From Sphingomonadales bacterium (GTDB taxonomy: Bacteria; Pseudomonadota; Alphaproteobacteria; Sphingomonadales; Sphingomonadaceae), in the NCBI GenBank assembly GCA_025356275.1, contig JANXUK010000003.1, forward strand, positions 1-51,060: a stretch of DNA of 51,060 nt. Reading direction: 5' to 3'. The translations under genes and the position numbers were made by a program. Of the stretch, positions 45,079-51,060 are shown piece after piece; position 1 is the first letter of the stretch, and every line of letters begins with the position of its first letter. Below the pieces are notes generated by a model that saw only the letters and a list, made by a program, of their open reading frames with translations, did not search any database and had not been told where the DNA came from.

Positions 45079-45782
45079 CCGGCGGCGCGCTCAGCGACGA
45101 TGACGAAGTGCTGGCGGCGGAGCTGGCGCTGGGGCTGTTGACCCGCGAGGAGGCGCGTGCTGCCGAGGCGCGAGCCGTCGGTAATGCCGGGTTCGCCACC
45201 GCCTGCGCCAAGTGGCAGGATTATGCCGCCACGCTGTTTTCTGGCGCTGGCAGCGAAATGCCGAGTCCGTCGCTGTGGGGCGCAATTCTGGCCCGCCTGC
45301 CCGCCAATGACACCGCAGCGCCGGCGTCGCGTGCCTTGCGTGGCTGGCAGGCGGCGACCGGGCTGGCCGCTGCGGCGGCGCTGGTGTTCGCGGTGCTGGG
45401 GCTGGATCGCGCGGCGCCGCCCCCGATCATTGCCCCTGTGCCCGCCGCGCAGGCGCCGCTGGTGGCGGTGCTGACCGGCAAGGATTCAGGCTTCGTCACC
45501 ATCAGCTACAACCCCGGCGATGGCCGCCTTACCGTCGCGCCGCAGGGCCTGGTGATGGGACAGCATTCGGCCGAATTGTGGATTATCCCCGGCGATGGCA
45601 CACCGCGTTCGCTGGGCGTGATCGCGGCGGCGGCGCCCGGATGGCGTGCCGCGCCGCGTCCTGCTTCGGCGCTGATTGCGGCGGGCGGCACCATGGCCAT
45701 CACCGTCGAGCCGCTGGGCGGATCGCCAAGCGGCAAGCCGACCGGGTCGGTGATCCTGTCGGGCAAATTGACCGCCGCCTGA
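45075..45782 (+). CDS. RskA-like anti-sigma factor
   Basis: The product has 235 residues from a GTG at 45075. The cytoplasmic N-terminal domain (ELALGLLTREEARAAEARAV) is the anti-sigma domain without zinc ligands (no HxxxCxxC). A single transmembrane segment follows near residues 95-112 (AATGLAAAAALVFAVLGL). The periplasmic C-terminal domain is of the anti-sigma-K type (WIIPGDGTPRSLGVI; MAITVEPLGGSPSGKPTGSVILSGKL). Release probably needs regulated proteolysis as for RskA. In Rhodobacter sphaeroides, similar lipid genes answer to RpoE with the zinc protein ChrR; here a membrane anti-sigma factor is used instead. Confidence 0.9.
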   Translation: MTGGALSDDDEVLAAELALGLLTREEARAAEARAVGNAGFATACAKWQDYAATLFSGAGSEMPSPSLWGAILARLPANDTAAPASRALRGWQAATGLAAAAALVFAVLGLDRAAPPPIIAPVPAAQAPLVAVLTGKDSGFVTISYNPGDGRLTVAPQGLVMGQHSAELWIIPGDGTPRSLGVIAAAAPGWRAAPRPASALIAAGGTMAITVEPLGGSPSGKPTGSVILSGKLTAA

Positions 45783-45794
45783 GCGGATGGAGCG

Positions 45795-47045
45795 TCAGCC
45801 TGCGCGCTCCAGTGCATAGAGCCCGACGTCGATCGTGCCTGTGCGGAAACCCGCCTCGCAATAGCTCAGGTAATAGATCCAGAGCCGGCGGAATTTGCGG
45901 TCGAAGCCCAGCGCGGCAATGCTCTCCCACGCGTCCTCGAACCGGCGGCGCCATTCGGCCAGCGTGTCGGCATAGCCCGCTGCAAAGGTCTGCACCTCGG
46001 TCACCACCAGGCCGGCGGCGGCGGCCTGCGCGCTCAGGATCGCGGGCGTGGGCAGCATGCCACCGGGAAAGATGTAGCGCTGGATGAAATCGGGGCTGCG
46101 CCGGTACGAGGCATAGCGGTCCTCGCGGATGGTGATCGCCTGCAACACGATCCGCCCACCCGGCGCAAGGCACGCGCTTAATTGCGCGAAATAGGTCGGC
46201 CAATAGGCCTCGCCCACCGCCTCCAGCATCTCGATCGAGACGATGCGGTCAAAGCTGCCGGCCACATCGCGGTAATCCTGAAGGCGCAGATCGACCTTGC
46301 CGGCCAGCCCTTCCCCGGCGATCCGCGCGCGGGCCAGCGCCAGTTGCTCGCGAGACAGCGTCAGCCCGGTCACCGCGCGGCAATCCTGCCCCAACCGCGC
46401 CGCCAGAGCGCCCCAGCCGATGCCGACCTCCAGCAAGGTATCGTTGGCGCCCAGCCGCAACATATCGGCGATCCGGGTCAGCTTGGCGGCCTGGGCATCC
46501 TCCAGGCTGGTGCCCGGCGGCACCGCGATGGCGGCGGAATAGGTCATCGAAGCATCCAGCCACAGCCGGTAAAAATCATTGCCGAGATCATAGTGGAACG
46601 CGATATTGCGCCGGCTGCCGCGTGCCGAATTGCGGCGCAAAGCATGGCCGATCAGCCGCACCAGCCGCACCGGCGCGATGCCCCCGATCGCGGATTCAAG
46701 GCTGGAGATATTGTGCGCGGCAACCGCGATCAGCTGGGTCAGGTCGGGGCTCGACCAGTCGCCGTCGATGAAACTTTCCGCGAGCCCCACGTCGCCGCGC
46801 ATCACCAGCCGGCGCAGTGCCCGCTTGCGATGAAAGATGATGGTGCCATGCGGACCGCTCTCGCCCCGACCGTTCTCTGGGCGCGCGTTCTCGATCCGCT
46901 CACCCGAGGGCAGGACCACGGTCAGCCGGCCGAACACAACCGAGGCCAGCAGCCGCCGGATGATCGCCCCGCCCAGGCTGGCCCGATTTGTCGGCGCCGC
47001 CGGTGTCGCGGGCAGGACAGCGGCGGTGTCGTCGCTCAGATACAT
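45795..47045 (-). CDS. cfa: Cyclopropane-fatty-acyl-phospholipid synthase, full-length Cfa
   Basis: The product has 416 residues from the ATG at 47045. The N-terminal lipid-binding domain has FIDGDWSSPDLTQLI. The SAM site is LEVGIGWGALA, with downstream SIEMLEAVGEAYWPTYF, and the C-terminus has RYIFPGGMLPTPA and YYLSYCEAGFRTGTIDVGLYALER. It adds a methylene or methyl group across acyl-chain double bonds of membrane phospholipids. It is translated after DUF1365, which overlaps it by 10 bp, and ends 12 bp from the convergent anti-sigma gene. Confidence 0.92.
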   Translation of the reverse strand: MYLSDDTAAVLPATPAAPTNRASLGGAIIRRLLASVVFGRLTVVLPSGERIENARPENGRGESGPHGTIIFHRKRALRRLVMRGDVGLAESFIDGDWSSPDLTQLIAVAAHNISSLESAIGGIAPVRLVRLIGHALRRNSARGSRRNIAFHYDLGNDFYRLWLDASMTYSAAIAVPPGTSLEDAQAAKLTRIADMLRLGANDTLLEVGIGWGALAARLGQDCRAVTGLTLSREQLALARARIAGEGLAGKVDLRLQDYRDVAGSFDRIVSIEMLEAVGEAYWPTYFAQLSACLAPGGRIVLQAITIREDRYASYRRSPDFIQRYIFPGGMLPTPAILSAQAAAAGLVVTEVQTFAAGYADTLAEWRRRFEDAWESIAALGFDRKFRRLWIYYLSYCEAGFRTGTIDVGLYALERAG

Positions 47046-47890
47046 GCAATTTCTCCGTTGGCCGCCGGCAGGACAATACCCGCCGGCTGAGCCGCGCCAA
47101 ACGTCACCGCATGGCGCGGCGGCGCCGGGTGATCGAACACCGGCACGCGCTTGATCCACAATTTGGCCGCTTCCCACACGATGCCGCCCACCACCTTGGC
47201 GGTCAGCAGCGGGTGGGTGATGAATATACGTCCCAGCGCGCCATCGGTCAGCGGCTGGCGCTCCGCCGTGTGCAGCGCGGTGATGATCGGTCCCGCCGCG
47301 TCGCCGCCGGTGATCGCAATGCTCAACCGCTCGCCCGGAGGCATCACACGGAACGCATAATCCATGTCCATGCCCATGAACGGCGAGACATGGAACGCCT
47401 TGGCGCAGCCATGCCGCAGGATACCATCTGCGCCGGGTCCCTCCGCACCGGCCTGCCCCACCGGGAACAGGTAGGAATGCCGCTCGCCAAAGGTGTTGTG
47501 AACTTCGTAGAGGATCGCCGCCAAAGCCCCGCCCGGGCGGTGGCAGAAATAAACCGAGATCGGATTGAAACCGAAACCCAGAATGCGCGGCATCGCCAGC
47601 AGGCGGATCGCGCCGCCCGCGCTGATCCCCGCCTGCGCCAGATGCGTCTCGACCTGCGCGCGCAGGCTGGCACCGCTGCCATCGCCGTGATCGCGGTCGT
47701 AAAACGAAAACAGGTTGAACGCCCCCCGCGAGAACAGCCGCAGCCGCGCCGCCTCCGCATCGATCTCGTCCAGATCCAGCAGCAGCGAGAATATGCGATA
47801 GCGCAGCCTATGCTTGCGCGGGCGCAGGCGCCGATGCATCACCTGTCCGGTATACAGCGCCGAGCTGTTACCTTGCGAATGCCCGGTCAT
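47036..47890 (-). CDS. DUF1365 protein
   Basis: The product has 284 residues from the ATG at 47890. The conserved core is LYTGQVMHRRLRPRKHRLRY at the N-terminus, FGFNPISVYFCH and FHVSPFMGMDMDYAF. The family is nearly always paired with Cfa, as here, and often with an FAD-dependent amine-oxidase-like gene that is missing from this cluster. It has been linked to modified fatty-acid synthesis, but its chemistry is unknown. It may be soluble. Its ATG lies 181 bp from the divergent DUF1295 gene. Confidence 0.9.
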   Translation of the reverse strand: MTGHSQGNSSALYTGQVMHRRLRPRKHRLRYRIFSLLLDLDEIDAEAARLRLFSRGAFNLFSFYDRDHGDGSGASLRAQVETHLAQAGISAGGAIRLLAMPRILGFGFNPISVYFCHRPGGALAAILYEVHNTFGERHSYLFPVGQAGAEGPGADGILRHGCAKAFHVSPFMGMDMDYAFRVMPPGERLSIAITGGDAAGPIITALHTAERQPLTDGALGRIFITHPLLTAKVVGGIVWEAAKLWIKRVPVFDHPAPPRHAVTFGAAQPAGIVLPAANGEIACI

Positions 47891-47994
47891 AGGACGCCAA
47901 CCACCAATTTTACCGGCGCATCTGCGGGCATTGACGAAGCATCCCTTCAGCGTGAGTTCAACAAAGCCTGACATACACAGATACGCAGCGCATC

Positions 47995-48032
47995 GCCGTT
48001 GGATTTCTAAAATGCCGTTGGATTTATAAAAT
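47995..48032. repeat. Two 19-bp direct repeats in the divergent lipid-gene promoter
   Basis: GCCGTTGGATTTCTAAAAT (47995-48013) and a copy with one change (48014-48032). Each contains AAATCCAACGGC on the minus strand. AATCC (48001-48005), N17, TATCTG (47978-47983) reads as a possible minus-strand promoter for DUF1365-cfa. TATAAA (48025-48030) could be a plus-strand -10 for DUF1295. The two tandem sites may bind a regulator or the cluster's ECF sigma factor. Confidence 0.6.
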
Positions 48033-48071
48033 GACGGCGTGCATCCATTTTTCCTGAGAAGCGTAACTGAT

Positions 48072-48890
48072 ATGATGGCCCCCATTTACCTGATGATTTC
48101 CGCAGCGATCGCGCTCAGCGTGATAATGGCCGGCGCGTGGTGGGTCGCGCACCGCCCGGGCAAATCGGGCTGGGGCGATGCGATCTGGTCGCTGGGGATT
48201 GGCATGGGCGGGGTATGGGTGGCGCTGGCGCCGATCTATGGCCGGCCCGATCGTCGGCAATGGGTAGTGGCGGTGCTGGTCGCGGTGTGGTCGGTGCGGC
48301 TTGCCAGCCATATTGCCGCGCGGTCCGCGCGGGCGCATGATGATCCCCGCTATGCCGAGCTGCGGCGCCAATGGGGCAAGGCCTACCCCGCGCGGCTGTT
48401 CCTGTTCTTTCAGGTGCAGGCGGCGGCGGCGGCGTTGCTGTGCCTCAGCATTCTGGTCGCCGCGCGCAACACCGATTCGTTTCCGGTATGGACCGACCGC
48501 TATGGCACCGCCCTGCTGATCTTTTCGATATTGGGCGAGGCGCTGGCCGATCATCAGCTGAAGAACTTTCGCAAGAACGCCTATAATCACGATCGGGTGT
48601 GCACGGCCGGGCTGTGGGGGTGGTCGCGCCATCCCAACTACTTTTTCGAATGGCTGGGGTGGTGCGCCTATGCAGTGATCGCGATCGGGCCGCATGGCAT
48701 GTTCGGCTGGGGCTGGGTGGCGCTGTCCGGGCCGACGTTCATGTATTGGCTGCTGGTCCATGTCTCAGGCATACCGCTGTTGGAGGCACATATGCTGCGG
48801 TCGCGCGGCCAAGCTTACCGGGAGGTTCAGATGAGAATCAATGCGTTCTGGCCGGCTCCGCCGCGGCGCAGCAAAGTAGCGGCGCGATGA
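48072..48890 (+). CDS. DUF1295 membrane protein (steroid 5-alpha-reductase/isoprenylcysteine methyltransferase-like)
   Basis: The product has 272 residues from the ATG at 48072; a GTG at 48039 is less likely. Six to seven hydrophobic segments are present. The conserved C-terminal core is NHDRVCTAGLWGWSRHPNYFFEWLGW, followed by VSGIPLLEAHML and RGQAYREVQMRINAFWP. The fold binds NADPH in steroid reductases, so it may reduce double bonds of lipids. It is coupled to the second Cfa gene (ATGA). Confidence 0.9.
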   Translation: MMAPIYLMISAAIALSVIMAGAWWVAHRPGKSGWGDAIWSLGIGMGGVWVALAPIYGRPDRRQWVVAVLVAVWSVRLASHIAARSARAHDDPRYAELRRQWGKAYPARLFLFFQVQAAAAALLCLSILVAARNTDSFPVWTDRYGTALLIFSILGEALADHQLKNFRKNAYNHDRVCTAGLWGWSRHPNYFFEWLGWCAYAVIAIGPHGMFGWGWVALSGPTFMYWLLVHVSGIPLLEAHMLRSRGQAYREVQMRINAFWPAPPRRSKVAAR

Positions 48891-49927
48891 GCGTTATCGG
48901 CGCTGCCATCCGCGCGGCCGAGCGCGCGCCCCTCCCCGATATGCTGACCCGCGCCGGGATCGAGTTCCTTGTCGGCATGCGCCGGCGCGGCATCACCGGG
49001 GCGCCGGTCGACGATCATGTGTTCGCGCAAGGCATGGCCGATTACCCGATCGCCGAGCATACCGATGCCGCCAATGAGCAGCATTACGAGCTGCCGCCGC
49101 GCTTTTTCGAACTGACGCTGGGCCCGCGCCGCAAATACAGCTGCTGTTACTATCCCACCGGCACGGAAACGCTGGCCGAGGCCGAGGTTCTGGCTCTGGA
49201 GGAGACCGCCGCGCACGCGGGCCTCGCCGATGGCCAACGCATATTGGAGCTGGGATGTGGCTGGGGTTCGCTCAGCCTGTATATGGCCGCCCGCTATCCC
49301 CATGCGGCGATCACCGCCGTGTCCAATTCGGCGCCGCAGCGGCGGCATATCGAGGGGCTGGCCAAAGCGGCGGGGCTGACCAATCTGACGGTGATCACCG
49401 CCGACATGAACCGGTTTGCACCCGCGGCCCGCTTCGACCGCGTGGTTTCGGTGGAAATGTTCGAGCATATGGCCAATTGGCGCGCCTTGCTGGAGCGGGT
49501 GCGCGGCTGGCTGGAACCCGATGGCCGGCTGTTCATCCATGTGTTCTCGCACCGAGATCAGCCGTATCGGTTTGACCGCAATGACCAGACCGACTGGATC
49601 GCGCAGCATTTCTTTACCGGCGGGATCATGCCCAGCCACGGATTGATCGGGCACTTCCCCGAATGCTTCGGCGTCGAACAGCAATGGCGCTGGAGCGGCA
49701 AGCATTACCAACGCACCGCCGAGCATTGGCTGGAGCGTTTCGACGCCAATGGCGCGGGCATCGATGCCGAATTGCGCAGCGTCTATGGCGGTGACGCCAA
49801 GCTGTGGCGGCGGCGCTGGCGATTGTTCTATCTCGCCACCGCCGGGCTGTTCGGGCATGCCGACGGCGAGGAATGGGGGGTCAGCCATTATCTGCTGCGC
49901 CCGGCATCGGTCGGAGCGGTGGGCTGA
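48887..49927 (+). CDS. Cfa-family SAM-dependent methyltransferase, short second form
   Basis: The product has 346 residues. The N-terminal Cfa domain is shorter, with EQHYELPPRFFELTLGPRRKYSCCYYPTGTETL, then SAM motif I LELGCGWGSLSLYMA, SVEMFEHMANW and the substrate part FTGGIMPSHGLIGHF. It differs strongly from Cfa at 45795, so it is a separate paralogue and not a recent duplicate. It may methylate rather than cyclopropanate acyl chains, as suggested for methyl- and furan-fatty-acid enzymes. It is coupled to DUF1295 and to the next gene. Confidence 0.9.
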   Translation: MSVIGAAIRAAERAPLPDMLTRAGIEFLVGMRRRGITGAPVDDHVFAQGMADYPIAEHTDAANEQHYELPPRFFELTLGPRRKYSCCYYPTGTETLAEAEVLALEETAAHAGLADGQRILELGCGWGSLSLYMAARYPHAAITAVSNSAPQRRHIEGLAKAAGLTNLTVITADMNRFAPAARFDRVVSVEMFEHMANWRALLERVRGWLEPDGRLFIHVFSHRDQPYRFDRNDQTDWIAQHFFTGGIMPSHGLIGHFPECFGVEQQWRWSGKHYQRTAEHWLERFDANGAGIDAELRSVYGGDAKLWRRRWRLFYLATAGLFGHADGEEWGVSHYLLRPASVGAVG

Positions 49928-50469
49928 GCCTGCTTGCCCCCCTCTACCGATATGCCCGCAATAACGATCCGCTGGCCGAGGCGTGTAACTGGATCGCGCT
50001 GATGGTGGCGTCGAACCAGCCGATCTATCCGTTTTACGTTCGCTACGCAGTGGGCGGCGATTGGCAGGTGGCGTGGTGGACGCTGCTGTCGACGCCGTTC
50101 TTTGTGGCGGTGCCGGCGATAGCCAGGCGCGACGCGGCATGGGGGCGCGCCGCGCTGCCGCTGGCCGGGATCGCCAATGGAGTGCTCAGCGCCAAGGCAT
50201 TCGGCATGGCATCGGGGGTGGAGATGTTCCTACTGGCTTGCGGATTGCTGGGGGTGCTCGGCTTTTGGCCCGGCGAGTTGCGGCCGCGCGCGGTAGTGGC
50301 CGTGGCTTTGGCGGCGGGCGTAGCCTTGGATCGCAACCTGGGCGGTGCGCTGGGGCATTTCACCGATGTGCAATACACGCATTTATGGCGTCTCAACGCC
50401 TATAGTGTCGCAGCCCTCTGCCTTGTAATCCTGTGGAAGCTGACGCGCGTGCGCCGCCTCAAGCTATAA
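49924..50469 (+). CDS. Hypothetical membrane protein, probable CTG start
   Basis: The product has about 181 residues if read from CTG 49924 (SLLAPLYRYARNNDPLAEACNWIAL). There are about five hydrophobic segments, ending with WKLTRVRRLKL. CTG overlaps the preceding stop (CTGA), and GGAG lies exactly 7 nt before it. Alternatives are ATG 49873, which has no properly spaced site and reaches 55 bp into the methyltransferase gene, or ATG 50001, which drops the N-terminus. No family is recognised. Its position ties it to the lipid cluster. It overlaps the convergent DUF2177 gene by 11 bp. Confidence 0.72.
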   Translation: MSLLAPLYRYARNNDPLAEACNWIALMVASNQPIYPFYVRYAVGGDWQVAWWTLLSTPFFVAVPAIARRDAAWGRAALPLAGIANGVLSAKAFGMASGVEMFLLACGLLGVLGFWPGELRPRAVVAVALAAGVALDRNLGGALGHFTDVQYTHLWRLNAYSVAALCLVILWKLTRVRRLKL

Positions 50470-50863
50470 GTTTGCGCGCGGCAATAAGCCCCACGGTGGC
50501 GCCGATCGCGCTGATCACCGTGCCCCAGGCCAGATCGGCGAGCGTCACCGTGCCCGACCACCCGCGCAAGGTTGCCTGATTGGTGAGATCATAGGTGGCA
50601 TAGGCGGCAAAACCGAACAGCGCGCCGCGCGGGATCGCCGCATACCAGCCCGGGCCGGCGCGCGATGGCTCCACCGCCAGCACCATCAGCGCAAAAAGAT
50701 AGATCAGGTAAAACGCAACAGCCGGCGCCACTACGAATTTTTCCAGCAGCATATCGCCCAATTGCGCGCGGTACAGCCGGCTCGCGGTCAGCGTCAGCCA
50801 TACCGAATCGCAAGCCAGAAACGCCACCAGCATCGCGAAATATACGCCCAGCCATTTGGTCAA
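50459..50863 (-). CDS. DUF2177 membrane protein
   Basis: The product has 134 residues from a TTG at 50863, with GGAG 6 nt upstream. There are four transmembrane segments. Family hallmarks are FLACDSVWLTL at the first helix, FYLIYLFALMVLAV and the FAAYATYDLTNQATLRGW loop. DUF2177 is a frequent neighbour of Cfa/DUF1365/DUF1295 genes; the biochemical role is unknown. An ATG at 50938 is in frame but lies within palindromic element C, so the TTG is preferred. Confidence 0.88.
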   Translation of the reverse strand: MTKWLGVYFAMLVAFLACDSVWLTLTASRLYRAQLGDMLLEKFVVAPAVAFYLIYLFALMVLAVEPSRAGPGWYAAIPRGALFGFAAYATYDLTNQATLRGWSGTVTLADLAWGTVISAIGATVGLIAARKLIA

Positions 50864-50877
50864 GTCAGTCTCCGATG

Positions 50878-50950
50878 CTAGTGGATTGATTTTGACATTC
50901 GAAAGCGCCCTTTGCCGCGAGCGGGACTCGAATGTCAAACTGAACGACTA
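50878..50950. repeat. Palindromic repeat element C, diverged copy
   Basis: The left arm begins CTAGTGGATTGATTTTGACATTCGA. The right arm keeps TCGAATGTCAAA (12 bp pairing) but its outer part has diverged (CTGAACGACTA). The loop is about 25 nt. It belongs with elements A and B and stands 14 bp upstream of the DUF2177 start, inside its promoter region. Confidence 0.8.
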
Positions 50951-50967
50951 CCGGCTGATGCCGGTAG
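50948..50967. repeat. Perfect 8-bp hairpin adjoining element C
   Basis: CTACCGGC, loop TGAT, GCCGGTAG. No T-run follows in either direction, so it is not a typical terminator. It overlaps the outer end of element C by 3 bp and may be part of a composite repeat. Confidence 0.6.
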
Positions 50968-51060
50968 GTTCGCCAGCCACGGCTGAAGCCATCGCAATGT
51001 GGCCCGAGCGCGCGGTGCAAAAAGCCGGGTGACAGTGGACATTGATGCTTGTAGCCGACA
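50968..51060. other. Window end, no gene recognised
   Basis: 93 bp with short open frames on both strands but no recognisable product. Sequence continuing beyond the window would be needed to tell whether it is gene, repeat or spacer. Confidence 0.5.

Noticed and set aside
50864..50938. ATG start of DUF2177 at 50938
   Set aside because: It lies inside palindromic element C; a TTG with GGAG 6 nt upstream gives the normal family length.

Overview
The window reads as chromosomal DNA of a GC-rich alphaproteobacterium, most likely a member of the Sphingomonadales. The basis is gene content and order: a ChvI/ChvG two-component pair followed by a short HPr kinase, RapZ, a mannose-type EIIA and HPr; a J-domain protein divergent from bolA with CobS nearby; short-form HisG; maf, a short RNase E/G-like protein and YacG in a row; and a K+-independent type H+-pyrophosphatase. 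Almost all of it is housekeeping DNA, densely packed with 1-4 nt start/stop overlaps. I see no prophage, insertion sequence, CRISPR array or defence island. The lysozyme at the left edge is phage-type but stands alone.

Layout. 1-402: 3' end of a GH24 lysozyme. 396-7856 (minus): tamB, tamA and the N-end-rule transferase bpt. 8019-9984: threonine ammonia-lyase and a divergent DJ-1/PfpI protein. 10019-12529 (minus): two tandem cysteine desulfurases and a [2Fe-2S] ferredoxin, divergent from an alpha/beta hydrolase with a structured leader. 13366-14569 (minus): DUF937-type proteins and a small membrane protein. 14979-20416 (plus): chvI-chvG-hprK-rapZ-EIIA-ptsH and a SpoU methyltransferase. 20389-23180 (minus): rmuC, def, recR. 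23223-26030 (plus): fmt, truA, an MDR oxidoreductase. 26031-30883: an AT-richer orphan gene with its own promoter, cobS, GST, two VOC proteins (one N-terminally truncated), a J-domain protein, bolA and slipin. 30870-35268: DUF2332, hisG, hisD, nusB, thiL. 35265-37433 (minus): two desaturase-family diiron membrane proteins around a small membrane protein. 37504-37672: two palindromic repeats. 37856-39976: hppA with a terminator. 40107-44256: uvrC, then infA-maf-RNase-yacG. 44336-44411: tRNA-Phe. 44512-50863: an ECF sigma/anti-sigma pair and a lipid-modification cluster.

How the genes work together. TamA/TamB act in outer-membrane assembly and lipid transport. The desulfurases and ferredoxin fit Fe-S chemistry. 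ChvGI, HprK, RapZ, EIIA and HPr form the regulatory PTS branch that links envelope state and carbon/nitrogen supply. fmt, def and truA (with recR between) serve translation. The last 6.5 kb joins an ECF sigma factor and a RskA-like anti-sigma factor to two Cfa-type methyltransferases, DUF1365, DUF1295, DUF2177 and an unknown membrane protein. This is probably a stress-induced membrane-lipid remodelling unit.

The most unusual signals lie outside ordinary gene function. There is a family of roughly 75-80-bp palindromes with CTAGTGG ends and a TGACATT core (three copies). Six perfect CCCCAAA heptamers sit in the infA/uvrC promoter region. Two genes (thiL and the membrane protein at 49924) have only CTG as a plausible start, both in the arrangement GGAG-N7-CTGAGC. 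The alpha/beta hydrolase leader carries thi-box-like motifs. Start codons, promoters and families were judged by eye; no database search was run.
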